From Zoroaster sp. YZ-2022 (taxonomy: Eukaryota > Echinodermata > Asteroidea > Forcipulatida > Zoroasteridae), in assembly GCA_029582265.1 (NCBI GenBank), contig CM055817.1:60327152-60391151 (forward strand): a stretch of DNA of 64,000 nt. Direction: 5' to 3'. A program made the position numbers and the translations under genes. The notes beneath the pieces were generated by a model, which searched no databases, was not told where the DNA came from, and saw nothing but the letters and a program-made list of their open reading frames with translations. Shown one piece after another: positions 1 through 11,312 of the stretch. Every line of letters begins with the position of its first letter. The first letter of the stretch is position 1.

Positions 1-1
1 T

Positions 2-2554
2 GTTCCCACTGCTTCAATGGCTAAGGAACTTGTAGCAAAAATGCGAGATCTTCTAGCCTCCGGTGGTTTCAACATCCGACAATGGGCTAGCAACATTCCA
101 ACAGTTGTGGAAGACCTACACTCAGAAGCTCGATCAGAAGCCTATGAACTGTGGCTTGTCTTCGGTCAGAGTGACTCTCCTGAGGCAACACTTAGACTTC
201 GTTGGCAGTGTGACAAGGATGAGCTCAGCTACAAGCATAGACCTATACAATACCAAACACTCAACATGAGGACAGTCTACAAGATTTTGGCTAGTCAGTA
301 CGACCCAATCGGTTACCTAGCACCCTTCACTGCACGTGCCAAGATCCTCGTCCAGGACTTGTGGAAATGTAAGAGGGACTGGGACAAACCCATAGAGCCA
401 GGAGATATCCTCACAAGATGGAATACTTGGGAAAGTGAACTTTCAAACCTCCCACTCCTTCGCCTACCCAGATGTTATACGAAGCCTGACATCGATCCAG
501 CAACTGCTCACCGGCAGATCCATATCTTCTGTGATGCATCGGAAAGAATCTACGGCTCAGTCGCATATCTCCGCACGGAAGATGTAGAGGGAAGTGTCCA
601 CACCAGCTTCATCATGTCAAGGTCACGGGTGGCTCCAAAACGGCAACTATCGATGCCACGCCTCGAACTTTCAGCAGCATTGACCGGTGCGCAGCTAGCA
701 GACCTGCTAGGGAAAGAGTTGACCATGCCGATCCAGAAGATCATCATGTGGAGTGACTCCACTACCGTGCTGAGATGGTTGCAATCTGACTCATGCAGAT
801 ACAAGGTGTTCGTAGGAACTCGTGTCTCCGAAATCCAGACTCTCACTGATGTACAAAACTGGCACTATGTCGATACAGCGAACAACCCTGCCGATGACAT
901 CACTCGCGGCAAGTCTGTGGCAGAGCTCTGTGAAGAATCCAGGTGGAGGAATGGTCCTCCATTTCTTTCTCAGCCTCCTCACCAATGGCCGTTGAGCCCA
1001 TTCACTGATCAGCCAGAGGATCCTGTCGAGTTGAGGAAGTCAACCTTCTGCGGAGCAGTGATCGTCCAGGACCAACTGTTGCCTGAAATTGAAACCTACC
1101 AGAACTGGGATACTCTTATTCAGGCGTACAAACAGCACCTTGACGGGGCGGCTCCCAACGAGAACCCTCCAATGATGACAGCGGAACAACGAGAGGCCAT
1201 AGAGAATCTGCTCTATCTCCGTATCCAACAAGAGTGCTTCGAACAGGAAGTCGTTGCCCTGAAGTCAGGAAAGGAGCTTCCATCAGGGAGCCGATTGGCA
1301 CAGCTAGATCCTGAGTATGACCAGACCTCGGGATTAATCCGGGTTGGAGGACGACTTCGGCGAGCAGAGGAACTCTCTCACGACCTGAAATACCCCATCG
1401 TGCTTGATCCCAGTCACTACATCACGAAGCTACTCATCCGAGACTTCGATGAGAAACTCCTTCACTCAGGATCCGAGCGCATACTTGCAGAAATTAGGCG
1501 TAAGTTCTGGATACTTCGAGGCCGAGAAGCAATCCGCCATCACCAACGTCAGTGTGTTGATTGTCGCAAGTGGCGTGCTAAACCTGAGATACCAAAGATG
1601 GCTGACTTACCACCATCCAGACTCCGACTCTTCAAGCCAGCATTCTATTCAACTGGAGTAGACTGCTTCGGACCCATGACAGTGAAGATAGGCCGCCGAA
1701 CGGAGAAGCGTTGGGGAGTCGTGTTCAAATGTATGACTACACGAGCAGTGCACTTAGACCTGTTAGAGAGCATGGACACAGACGCTTTTTTGATGTCCTT
1801 CCGACGCTTCGTAGCCCGTCGAGGAAAACCTTACGAACTTCTCTCGGACTGTGGAACCAACTTCAAAGGAGCTGAGGCTGAGCTGAAAGAAGCCTTCGTC
1901 TCCATGAAGCCAAGCCTTACCCAACAACTCGCTAACCAGAACGTGCGGTTCCGGTTCAATCCTCCTAACGCTCCTCATTTTGGCGGTGTCTGGGAGAGAG
2001 AGGTCAAGTCTGTCAAGGATGGACTGCGAGCTGCACTTGGAGACCAATCAGTAGCCGAACCTGTACTTCAGACAGTACTAGCCGAGGTCGAAGGGATGCT
2101 TAACTCAAAGCCCTTGGGTTATGTCTCGTCAGATGTGGCCGACGTTGATCCGATGACTCCCAATATGTTGTTGATGGGGCGGCTTGATCCATCGCTTCCT
2201 CAAGTGGTCTACACTGCAGACGAACTCCTTGGTCGGAGACGTTGGCGTCACAGCCAGGTGCTTGCGGACCAGTTTTGGGCACACTTCATCAAGTACTACC
2301 TGCCTGGACTTCAGCTTCGTCGTAAATGGCAAAAGGACGCAAGGGAGTTAGTTCGCGGTGATGTCGTCATGGTTGTCGACCCCCAGCTTATCAGAGCCCG
2401 GTGGCCCGTTGGAAGAGTGACTGCAACACAACCTGGCGCGGATGGGCGTGTGCGGGCTGCTAAGGTGCAGTTCAAAGACCGAGTGTATGACAGACCCGTT
2501 GCTCGGCTTGTGAGGCTGCCTGAGTTCACCGACGAGGGGACCGATGATTCTTAA
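2..2554 (+). CDS. BEL/Pao retrotransposon polyprotein, 3' part (peptidase A17/RNase H/integrase)
   Basis: The frame is open from base 2 to the stop at 2554, so the polyprotein begins outside the window. Counting residues from the ATG at 17: a Peptidase_A17-type region follows the reverse transcriptase (DPIGYLAPFTARAK near 95), an RNase H-like fold has DAS near 172, MPRLEL near 212, WSDSTTVLRWL near 244 and NPADDITRG near 288, an integrase H2C2 finger lies at about 481-516 (CVDC), and the integrase core shows D near 548 (VDCFGP), D near 609 (SDCGTNF) and E near 657 (GVWERE). A DUF5641-like tail follows near 741-835. These are the domains and order of BEL/Pao pol. No stop or frameshift is seen across about 2.5 kb, so this copy is probably young. 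It is a mobile element gene, not a host gene. Confidence 0.93.
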   Translation, partial: VPTASMAKELVAKMRDLLASGGFNIRQWASNIPTVVEDLHSEARSEAYELWLVFGQSDSPEATLRLRWQCDKDELSYKHRPIQYQTLNMRTVYKILASQYDPIGYLAPFTARAKILVQDLWKCKRDWDKPIEPGDILTRWNTWESELSNLPLLRLPRCYTKPDIDPATAHRQIHIFCDASERIYGSVAYLRTEDVEGSVHTSFIMSRSRVAPKRQLSMPRLELSAALTGAQLADLLGKELTMPIQKIIMWSDSTTVLRWLQSDSCRYKVFVGTRVSEIQTLTDVQNWHYVDTANNPADDITRGKSVAELCEESRWRNGPPFLSQPPHQWPLSPFTDQPEDPVELRKSTFCGAVIVQDQLLPEIETYQNWDTLIQAYKQHLDGAAPNENPPMMTAEQREAIENLLYLRIQQECFEQEVVALKSGKELPSGSRLAQLDPEYDQTSGLIRVGGRLRRAEELSHDLKYPIVLDPSHYITKLLIRDFDEKLLHSGSERILAEIRRKFWILRGREAIRHHQRQCVDCRKWRAKPEIPKMADLPPSRLRLFKPAFYSTGVDCFGPMTVKIGRRTEKRWGVVFKCMTTRAVHLDLLESMDTDAFLMSFRRFVARRGKPYELLSDCGTNFKGAEAELKEAFVSMKPSLTQQLANQNVRFRFNPPNAPHFGGVWEREVKSVKDGLRAALGDQSVAEPVLQTVLAEVEGMLNSKPLGYVSSDVADVDPMTPNMLLMGRLDPSLPQVVYTADELLGRRRWRHSQVLADQFWAHFIKYYLPGLQLRRKWQKDARELVRGDVVMVVDPQLIRARWPVGRVTATQPGADGRVRAAKVQFKDRVYDRPVARLVRLPEFTDEGTDDS

Positions 2555-2615
2555 GATAACGGACAGATGAACATTAACTAACTTGAGACTTTCTTGTTTA
2601 CACATTTGAGATCCA

Positions 2616-2629
2616 AATGTGGGGGCGGC
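2616..2629 (+). promoter_or_regulatory. polypurine tract of the BEL/Pao element
   Basis: A G-rich run (tgtgggggcggc) stands directly before the proposed LTR start (tgtgcg), 60 bases after the pol stop. This is the usual place for the plus-strand primer of an LTR retrotransposon. Confidence 0.6.
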
Positions 2630-3288
2630 TGTGCGAAAGTCCCTCAACTTATATAGCGCCCTCAAGTGTTCTTGCATTCATGCGTACAATCGTTTCTAAT
2701 CATTTTGTGAAGTATAATCTTTGGCTGTGATTGTGACCCAAAATTACCTTAATTTTCCTATTTCCGTGCGTCCTTTCATGAACGTGAGTACATACAATGA
2801 TTAGTGATAAATCCTCGTTCACAATATATATTGTTTATTTCCAATTGTGTTAAATTACTGATATATTAGCCTCGAAGTTTGTAGTCTAATTTAGCGAAAT
2901 ATTGTTTCCCGATTACATGTGGCCTGTGTGTACACTTCACGCATCATGTATGTCTCATTGCAGTAGGTACGATTTAGTAAACTCATGTATTGCCTTATTT
3001 CTCTTATTATTACAGAACCACGGTTTCCATGGCTACATCAGTTATTTCCTGGGTCACACACAATGTAATCTACATCCAATTCTCCAGTTCTAGCTTGAAA
3101 TCTACCTCAATAATTACCTTCTGATTGACATTGTAATTGCTGTGTTCCTGATTATATCATCTGAATAAACAATCAAGTATTGATCAAGTACCTGCTCTCA
3201 CAGTTTAATCGCTGCCATTGTTCCTGTGTGCTACCCTCATTTGAACTAGTACTCCCTAAATTAAGAGTGAACCCGTCACTTCTTTACA
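2630..3288 (+). mobile_element. 3' LTR of the BEL/Pao element (right edge approximate)
   Basis: The sequence directly after the polypurine tract begins with TG and contains a polyadenylation signal AATAAA at 3164-3169. A plausible end ...tttaca lies at 3288, giving about 660 bp. The 5' LTR is outside the window, so the right edge cannot be confirmed by comparison. Confidence 0.5.
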
Positions 3289-3329
3289 GAATGCATATAT
3301 GAATATCAGACTGATTATAAAGGTGTCTT

Positions 3330-4170
3330 GGTACTAGACCATTATTCTTATTTACTGTCTATAGTTCATTCAAGTTCAAATTGGTTGATACCAATTTGCA
3401 TGTCTTTTGCATTGTCTTTGGGCTGTTGTAGATGCCCTTATTATGCAATAAAAATTTGTTGTGTTCAGATGGTTATCACTTGGAAGAATGGCTTGGCATT
3501 TTGTGTACATTTTGTCACACGATGTTTATCAATTAACGCAATGGTTGCCCTTGGTAATCGGCTCGCTTATAGCATTTTGATTGTATCGCATAATTTATAT
3601 CAACAGTTGAATGGATTGTTTTATTACTGGCTAACAGTCATCAAGTAAGACTAGCGCTCCACGAAACTCATTACTGGAGTTGACAATTAATTATCTGTAC
3701 TGCTGGTGATGTGACAACCATTATGCAGACGTATTCAGATTGGTGTATATTGTGTAAGGCTTAATGAAGCTGAGAAGGGCCAAATTAATACTATTCAGTT
3801 CGACGGCGGCGGAATGATTTTGAAAGTGGGGGAGGTTCAAATCCAAACCAGCGAACCAGCGATTGAAGCCAACTCATATGGCGTTGGGTCTGATGCCCGC
3901 TTTTGCACTCAGAAAGCTCTGTGTGAGCATTTGTGAGCAATGTAAACTTATACAGTGTAATTTTATTGAGTCAATTTTCGAAAATGATCTCTTGATCTTA
4001 ACCACAAAATTAGCTGTTGTTTTTTAAGAAGGACCAGAATGTCTCCAAAATGAATATTGAATTGACAGAGTTACATGAGCAGGACAAACATTTGACTAAA
4101 ATCTATCGTGAAAATTAGGGAATGGAATCAGGTGCGAACACAGTATGAATATACATTATTATGAACTGTT
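3330..4170 (+). repeat. dispersed repeat, copy A
   Basis: This stretch matches 9930-10925 in the same orientation with scattered mismatches and indels. Shared blocks include the segment around 3540-3700 (matching 10374-10530) and the block around 3780-3960 with ggcggcggaatgattttgaa. No coding frame is conserved between the copies. It looks like a non-coding transposon remnant of unknown class. Confidence 0.7.
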
Positions 4171-5112
4171 GAAAATTAACCTGTGCCAGCGCACTATCAC
4201 TATTAGTCATAGCTCAGTACTGTTACGAATCTTACCAGTTGATTTTGACAAATATTAGCACCCTCTATTTCACTTCTTCCACTTCCAATATTTTGCTTAC
4301 GATGCAATTTCAAGCAGTCTAAGTCCCAGGGTTGTTTCCCCGGACCCTCGATTGGCCGCTATGAATATGCAATCCATACAAGGACGCTACTTTTCCTCAT
4401 GCATATCCGGCGCTAACGCAATGCATAATGCAACACCAGCGAGAGCCTTGCGTGCGTGCCACACCTTCCCGCCACGTGGCTTGGAGCCGTCCTTTGGACT
4501 TAAGTCTATTTTCCGAATACTTTCCTTGGAGTCCACCCTTTCACACCGAACACGGTTTGTGGGTGAACCACGGCCAAACAGTTACCGTGACTGACCCGCT
4601 CAGTCATTAGCCGTGGCCCGCGTGTAGTGCTCCCTACCCAAGCACAGCCGCTGTTCCCCTCATGCAGTAATAGCTTAGCATCCAAGCAAATAGCTTAACA
4701 TGCCCGGTAAGCATTTTCCCCTTGAACACGCCCTCCTTTCTAAGTTGTCAATCACTTCACTTTTGTCAAATACATTACCTTATATGGAACAAGGACCTGT
4801 TGTATACCCTGATTTTGCACACGTTTCTACCCTTAGACGCGGAAGCCAAGTTTCTCATTGGCTAAGATGCTAAACTAGGCTAATGGTTTATTCATTCCGA
4901 ATTATTCAAAAACCGAATTTGGTAGTATTTTGGTAAAGTAAAAATCCTTCGGGATTTTTGGTTAAAAGATATTATTTCGGTGACTTCTCGGATACTGAAA
5001 AACACCCAAGACCATTTAAGATGCGTGACAATAAAGAAACATGTCTGACATTTATTATCTGCTGATGATTGAGAAATAATTATGTAAAGTTAACTTTACA
5101 TAATTAGTCAGG
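4171..5112. other. non-coding stretch, nothing recognised
   Basis: No conserved domain, exon or repeat pairing was recognised. The part around 4340-4650 is more G+C-rich than its surroundings. Its short ORFs (60-80 codons) show no recognisable protein similarity and overlap one another in different frames. Confidence 0.5.
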
Positions 5113-5715
5113 TCAATATACAGTTTACCCCAGAAATTGCAACAAAAGGTTTTTCAACGGTTTTTGGTAGTATTTGACATCATGAATAACATATTAAAAA
5201 TAAAATCGGACTTCCGAAAAGCTGTTATTTTCAAAATGGCGTCCAAGATAGCCGCTGCTACCTTAAAATGGCCATAAATCATTTATTATTTATCCTAGAG
5301 TTGTAATTTTGGTGTCTACCCCCTGGTTTTAGGGGTCAAGAAATCCATTAAGGCCAATAAAAGTGTCATTGAGTAATCAGGAAACCTAAAAATCCAAGAT
5401 GACGTTCAAAATCGCCGCAAATTCACTCAAATGATTGTAAGTCATTTACTATTCACCTTACAGCTATTTTTTGAGGGGGTACCCTTAGGCTTTATGAGCC
5501 AAAAACTACATAAAGAAAATTTTAATTATCATGGAGTAATCAGATAATCAATAAATCCAAGATGGCAGCCAAGGTAACATTTAAGAATTTTATTATTTAG
5601 TTCTCATTAACCATGCATGTGACACTCAGCAGCCAATCAGTGTTTTCTTTACCCACTCCTCCAAGTGTGTTCTTAACCACTTTTTATATATTTCTTTCAG
5701 CTTTAACAAAAAGTG

Positions 5716-6904
5716 CAGGTAGCTCAACATAGAAATTGTCGCATCTCTACAGAGCGATAGAGTAATTAGGTAGCTCAACATAGAAATTGTCGCATCTCTA
5801 CAGAGCGATAGAGTAATCAGGTAGCTCAACATAGAAATTGTCGCATCTCTACAGAGCGATAGAGTAATCAGGTAGCTCAACATAGAAATTGTCGCATCTC
5901 TACAGAGCGATAGAGTAATCAGGTAGCTCAACATAGAAATTGTCGCATCTCTACAGAGCGATAGAGTAATCAGGTATAGCTCAACATAGAAATTGTCGCA
6001 TCTCTATAGAGCGATAGAGTAATCAGGTAGCTCAAAATAGAAATTGTCGCATCTCTACAGAGCGATAGAGTAATCAGGTAGCTCAACATAGAAATTGTCG
6101 CATCTCTACAGAGCGATAGAGTAATCAGGTAGCTCAACATAGAAATTGTCGCATCTCTACAGAGCGATAGAGTAATCAGGTATAGCTCAACATAGAAATT
6201 GTCGCATCTCTACAGAGCGATAGAGTAATCAGGTAGCTCAACATAGAAATTGTCGCATCTCTACAGAGCGATAGAGTAATTAGGTAGCTCAACATAGAAA
6301 TTGTCGCATCTCTACAGAGCGATAGAGTAATTAGGTAGCTCAACATAGAAATTGTCGCATCTCTACAGAGCGATAGAGTAATCAGGTAGCTCAACATAGA
6401 AATTATCGCATCTCTACAGAGCGATAGAGTAATCAGGTATAGCTCAACATAGAAATTGTCGCATCTCTATAGAGCGATAGAGTAATCAGGTAGCTCAACA
6501 TAGAAATTGTCGCATCTCTACAGAGCGATAGAGTAATCAGGTAGCTCAACATAGAAATTGTCGCATCTCTACAGAGCGATAGAGTAATCAGGTAGCTCAA
6601 CATAGAAATTGTCGCATCTCTACAGAGCGATAGAGTAATCAGGTATAGCTCAACATAGAAATTGTCGCATCTCTATAGAGCGATAGAGTAATCAGGTAGC
6701 TCAACATAGAAATTGTCGCATCTCTACAGAGCGATAGAGTAATCAGGTAGCTCAACATAGAAATTGTCGCATCTCTACAGAGCGATAGAGTAATCAGGTA
6801 TAGCTCAACATAGAAATTGTCGCATCTCTACAGAGCGATAGAGTAATCAGGTAGCTCAACATAGAAATTGTCGCATCTCTACAGAGCGATAGAGTAATCA
6901 GGTA
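5716..6904. repeat. 51-bp minisatellite, about 23 copies
   Basis: About 23 near-identical direct copies of a 51-bp unit (beginning gtagctcaacatagaaattg) run without spacers. Copies 6, 10, 15, 19 and 22 have a 2-base TA insertion (53 bp), and copies 6, 15 and 19 also carry ctctatagag in place of ctctacagag, so variants spread in blocks. Because 51 is divisible by three, the minus strand shows 17-residue periodic open frames of 102 and 73 codons. These are by-products of the repeat and are not called as genes. Confidence 0.95.
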
Positions 6905-7079
6905 GTTTGTAATTCCAAGCTGGGATCAAAGATGGCCACCAATATATTTCAATGGCGATTCATTTACTATTCATTTAGATCTGTACTAGCACTTGTGGTT
7001 TCTACCCTTAGGTTTTATGAGTCATGAAACCTGTTACGACCATATAAGTTTCCAAAGAGCAATCAGGTTATTAATAAAT

Positions 7080-7115
7080 TATTTATTTATTTATTTATAT
7101 TATTACAATATTGGC
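7080..7115. repeat. short (TTTA)n tract at the end of the LINE fragment
   Basis: A run of attt units directly abuts the point where the minus-strand LINE reading frame stops, after its GPIL motif. It may be a tail or the site of a breakpoint. Confidence 0.6.
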
Positions 7116-8076
7116 CCTAATATAGAACCTTGAGGCACACCACATTGTATTTCCTTGAATGAAGACATGTTACCATTTACTTTAACTGCTTGTTTACGTT
7201 CTTGTAAATAACTTTTAAACCATTGCAAACTCAAATCTTTAATACCGTAATTGTCCAATATTTTCAATAAAATTTCATGATCAGTAGTGTCGAAACATTT
7301 TTGGAGATCAATAAAACACAAAGCATTAGTTTCATCGACGTTAATACCTTCTAAAATATCTGAAACAACCTTGTGTATGGCAATGTTTGTAGAATGGTTC
7401 TTTAAATAAGCAGACTGTGCAGTAGTTATAAATTGATGGTCGTATAAATATTCTTTTAGTTGCGATAAAATAATCTTTTCCATAATTTTAGATACATGAC
7501 TTATTACAGAGATCGGTCTATAATTTCCATAATCCTCAACCGAACCTTTACCTTTATAAATGGGAGTGACTTTAGCAAATTTCCAATCTTCCGGGACACT
7601 AGCTTCATTTATTGACATATTTAAGATTTTAGTTAACAAGGGTGTTATAATAGGTGCTCCAATTTTAAGCAGTTTACAATCCATATTCAACACATCTAGA
7701 TTTGATTTACTCTTTAGATTATTAAGTTGTTCGAGTACCATATCGGTGCTAATTGATTCAAGTTTAAAGGTGTAAATACTCTTTGGTAACTCCCACTCAT
7801 AATGAACGTTCTCATTGAATTTAGCAGCTAGTTTAGACCCAATTGTGGCAAAATAATTAGTACATTTTTCAACATCAATATTATTTGGTGAAGAGACGAC
7901 ATTTGACCCAGTTAAGTTTTTAAGTATTTTCCACATATTGTGTTTTTGACCATTATTTTTGGTAACTTGTGTTTTATAAAATTCACGTTGAGTTTTTTCA
8001 ATTTAATTAACAACTTGATTTCTTTTTAATTTATACTGTTTCCATGTATCACTGCACGCATTTTTAATGGCAGAGT
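7103..8076 (-). pseudogene. CR1/Jockey-like LINE reverse transcriptase fragment
   Basis: On the minus strand an open frame of 277 codons begins in the linker after the endonuclease and covers the first half of a LINE reverse transcriptase: YKGKGSVEDYGNYRPIS, the QSAYLKNHST block, motif A as CFIDLQKCFDTTDHEILL and motif B as CGVPQGSILGPIL. It ends there, before the YADD motif, so the catalytic core is incomplete. Upstream on the same strand, to about 8076, the preceding ORF2 text (WKQYKLKRNQ) continues with one in-frame stop. The fragment lies between the arms of the foldback element and is inactive. Confidence 0.85.
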
Positions 8077-8079
8077 AAG

Positions 8080-8277
8080 ATGGCATTAATGTCAGAAATG
8101 GACGCTGCTCCTGATAATCTCCTGAAGATGATTCATTGCAACTGCTCAACTGCCTGTAGAACAGCCTGTTGTCGCTGTAGAGGTTACGGACTACCATGTC
8201 ACAGCGTCTGTGGACCGTGTCAACTGGACGCATGCGACAATCCATACAACAAGTCAATAGAGGAAGAACAAGAGTGA
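8080..8277 (+). CDS. small cysteine-rich CXC-like (tesmin/TSO1-like) fragment
   Basis: A 65-codon frame has a tightly spaced cysteine block, HCNCSTACRTACCRCR, followed by GYGLPCHSVCGPC and a final DACDNP, then an acidic tail. The spacing resembles the CXC/TCR (tesmin/TSO1-like) motif that also occurs at the end of uncharacterised transposon-associated proteins in marine invertebrates. The ATG directly follows the junction with the LINE fragment, so this is more likely the last piece of a longer protein than a complete gene. Function is unknown; a zinc-binding DNA-contact role is inferred from the motif only. Confidence 0.45.
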   Translation: MALMSEMDAAPDNLLKMIHCNCSTACRTACCRCRGYGLPCHSVCGPCQLDACDNPYNKSIEEEQE

Positions 8278-9275
8278 CTATGAATCTCCGCTAACATTGA
8301 TACGGTGAATAGTAATTGTATACAGATATTTAGGTGTATTTCATCCAAGATGACTGCCATCATGGATTTATTGAGAACTTGATCACTCAATGATAATTTA
8401 ACTGGCCTAATATATTTTTGATCCTGACAATCTTGGGAGTACACACCTAAATTACAGATCTAATGAGAATAATAGGGCCTTTTCAGTGTATTGGCGGCCA
8501 TCTTGGATGCCATGTTAGATTCTTTAGGTTACCTGATTACTCAATGATACTTGTACTAGTGTTAATTTCTTAATTTTTAGACCCTAAAACCTAACGGCAG
8601 ACATCAAAATTACATCTATAATGTAAATAGTAAGTGACTTGGCGGCCATCTTGGACGCCGTCTTGGATTTAAAGCTTTACTCAATAACACTTTTACTGGT
8701 CTGAGTAGATTTTCCAACCCCTTAAACTGAGGGGTAGACACCAAAATTACAGCCATAATATAAACAGTTAGTGACTTATAACCATTTTAGTTTAATTGGC
8801 AGCCATTTTGGACGCCATCTTGGATTTAAAGCTTTACTCAATAACACTTTCACTGGTCTGAGTAGATTTTCCAACCCTTTAAACCGAGGGGTAGACACTA
8901 AAATTACAGCCATATAGCATAATATAAACAGTTAGTGACTTATAACCATTTTACTTTAATTGGCAGCCATTTTGGATTTGCAGGTTGCCTGACTACTCAA
9001 CGATACTTTAGTTGGTTTCAATGGATTGCTTGACCCCTAAAACCTAGTAGTAGACACCAAAATTACAACTCTAGGATGGATAATAAATGATTTATGGCCA
9101 TTTTAGGGTATTGGCGGCCAACGTGAAAATGACAACTTTCTGGAAGCCAGATTTTCTTAGATTATTAGTATGTTATTCCTGATGTCAAATACTACCAAAA
9201 ACCGTTGAAAAACCTTTTGTTGCATTTTTTTTTGGGGGAGGGGGGTTTCCATAAATTGACCCGTCTAAATTGCCT

Positions 9276-9510
9276 TAACGGAAATTACGTGTGGGCATTG
9301 ACATGTTCTGCATGATTATCAAATTAAAAAAAATATTGATAAGAGATGTTTGGTACATTTTGTTTAAAGGTAAATCCTTATTGTACAAAAATGAACAGAT
9401 TCGTGAACAAAATTTAGAAAAAATTGAAAATGTGTCACTTTAAACGCTGTCTAATTGGACACTAATTGGCCAAATTTACCCTAACGGAAATTAAGTGTGG
9501 GCATTTTGGA
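9276..9510. repeat. pair of short direct repeats beyond the foldback element
   Basis: The motif taacggaaatta.gtgtgggcatt occurs at about 9276 and again at about 9486. Nothing coding is seen between them. Confidence 0.5.
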
Positions 9511-9645
9511 ACATTTTAGGAAATCTTGGGCCAGTTTTAGAGAATATTTTATTTAGTTTTAGAGAATCATTAACTCCGCTGGTAAAAACTATTCAATGCT
9601 ACATGTACATATTATTTTGATTCAAAAGTGGAGGCAAATCAGGAC
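9500..9645 (+). repeat. direct repeat R, left copy
   Basis: About 145 bp (containing aaatcttgggccagtttta and ttcaaaagtggaggcaaatc) recur at 11165-11312 in the same orientation. The two copies bracket dispersed-repeat copy B. Confidence 0.8.
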
Positions 9646-9929
9646 CTTTTCTAAAGTGTGGGAAAGTGCCACCCTTTCCCACCCTCCCCCACCCCCGCTT
9701 CTTCCGCCGATGGCTCGACGACGATGTCCGTCGAGGTACCGGACGATGGAAAGTCAAATATCCTTTTTGCACTGTCACATATTTGACGCATGAAATGTGT
9801 AGCCTATATAAACTATAGGGCCTCTATACGAAGAGTCTAGTTTATAAATGTTGAAAATTTTACCAGAGTTGGGCGATTTCAATTTTCGCCAGTGGTTATC
9901 GGCTTTTAGTCGCGAAAAAACACGATTTT
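9646..9929. other. non-coding stretch, nothing recognised
   Basis: A C-rich patch around 9670-9700 and a locally self-complementary patch (around 9710-9750) are visible, but no gene or repeat family was recognised. Confidence 0.4.
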
Positions 9930-10925
9930 ATTTCTGGTTTAGTTAATTCCAGTTCAAGCTGGTTGATATCATTCTTGTATATCTTTTACATTATGTTTGG
10001 TCTGTCTTAGATGCCCCCATAAATTGGGTGTGTTCAGGTTGGTGATCACGTGGGTGAAGATCGTGGTTTTCTATGCATTTCAACATTTTGTGTACATTTT
10101 GTATATCGTTCTCAATCAACTTGAAAGAGGGCAACTTTAAAGACTGAGAATGGATAAATGTCTAAACATGAAAACTGTTCATATGGGAGAATGGCATGGC
10201 ATTTTGTGCATTGGTACATTTATTGTGCACATTTGTATATCAAATTCAACCCAAATATTTGTATTGCAAAAGGGCTTACCGTAGTGTTTTGTTGTATCAT
10301 TATGATTGATACTGTTTATCATTCAATTTTGATATATCTTTTATTGTAAGGTCTTCTGTTTATCAATTGATGTAATGGTTGACCTTGGTAACTGGCTCGC
10401 TTGTAGCATTTTGATTGTATCATATGATTTATATCAACAGTTGAATTGATTGTTTTATTACTGGCGTAGTCATCAAGCCAGACTAGTGTTCCAAGAAGCT
10501 CCATTAGTGGAATTAAAAATTATTTACATTCTGTACTGGCAAGGGGCCAAATTAATACTATTATGTCCAACGGCGGCGGAATGATTTTGAAAGTGGGGGC
10601 CAAATCCAAGCCAGCGAGCCAGCGACCGAAGCGAGTTCATTGCGTGGGGTCCGGGTCCCGCGTTTGCATTCAGGAAGCTCTAGGTAGTGAGCTATTAGTG
10701 AGCTATAACCTAAACTTATAAAATGTAATTTTATTGAGTCCATTTTGGAAAATGATTATTTGATAACAAAAAATTGCTTTTTTTTTTTTTTTTTAAAGAA
10801 GGACCAGAATGTCTCCAAAATGAATACTGAATTGGGAGTGTTTTGGCTAAAATATATCGTGAATATTGGGGAATGGATTCAGATGCAAACAGAGTATGAA
10901 TACACATTATTGTGAACTGTTGAAA
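9930..10925 (+). repeat. dispersed repeat, copy B
   Basis: Homologous to 3330-4170, same orientation, with indels. It lies between the two copies of direct repeat R, which have no counterpart around copy A, so the bracket is not part of the shared family as seen here. Confidence 0.7.
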
Positions 10926-11164
10926 ATCTATGCAGAAATAACTATGGCTAAATTGTATTTAAAAAAATTAAAAATTAAAAAAAGCCTGTTAAATTGATAA
11001 ATTTTTAAATTGATAAAAATGTTCCTTTTGCGGGGAGAATTAAAGTGTACATTTTGAAGGGTGGTTCTAAATTTCAATGACCGCCCCTGAACGTTGGCGT
11101 GTCTTGACTGTCCCCCAGACCCACCTCAAATTTTGAGAAATTTCAAATCATTTTGGAATAGTGT

Positions 11165-11312
11165 TGGGAACATCATTGAACATTTTAGGAAATCTTGGGC
11201 CAGTTTTAGAAAATGTTTTATTTAGTTTTAGAGAATCCTAACTCCACTGGTAAAAATACTCAATAATTCATGTAAATATTATTTTGATTCAAAAGTGGAG
11301 GCAAATCAAGGC
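11165..11312 (+). repeat. direct repeat R, right copy
   Basis: Matches 9500-9645 with a few mismatches, in the same orientation. Confidence 0.8.

Larger units (their letters stand above)
5113..9258. mobile_element. foldback-like composite element with subrepeat-bearing inverted arms
   Basis: The left arm (about 5113-5600) and right arm (about 8770-9258) are inverted copies. The outer block with ccttttgttgca and the block describing tgatttatggccatttta occur in opposite orientation at the two ends. Each arm is built of degenerate direct subrepeats of about 130-165 bp that start with a variant of atggcggccaagatgg and contain ctcaatgataacac-like text; further units lie at 6910-7073 and 8330-8770. 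Between the arms are a 51-bp minisatellite, a LINE fragment and a CXC-domain fragment. The architecture resembles foldback elements such as the sea urchin TU type. No transposase was found. Confidence 0.65.

Noticed and set aside
3328..3648. 106-codon ORF in dispersed repeat copy A
   Set aside because: The frame is not preserved in copy B and has no recognisable domain.
5626..6397. Minus-strand ORFs with 17-residue periodic sequence
   Set aside because: They exist only because the minisatellite unit is 51 bp and stop-free in one frame.
5716..6904. Regular repeats that could be mistaken for a CRISPR array
   Set aside because: Units are contiguous with no unique spacers, 51 bp long, and lie in a eukaryotic genome inside a foldback element.
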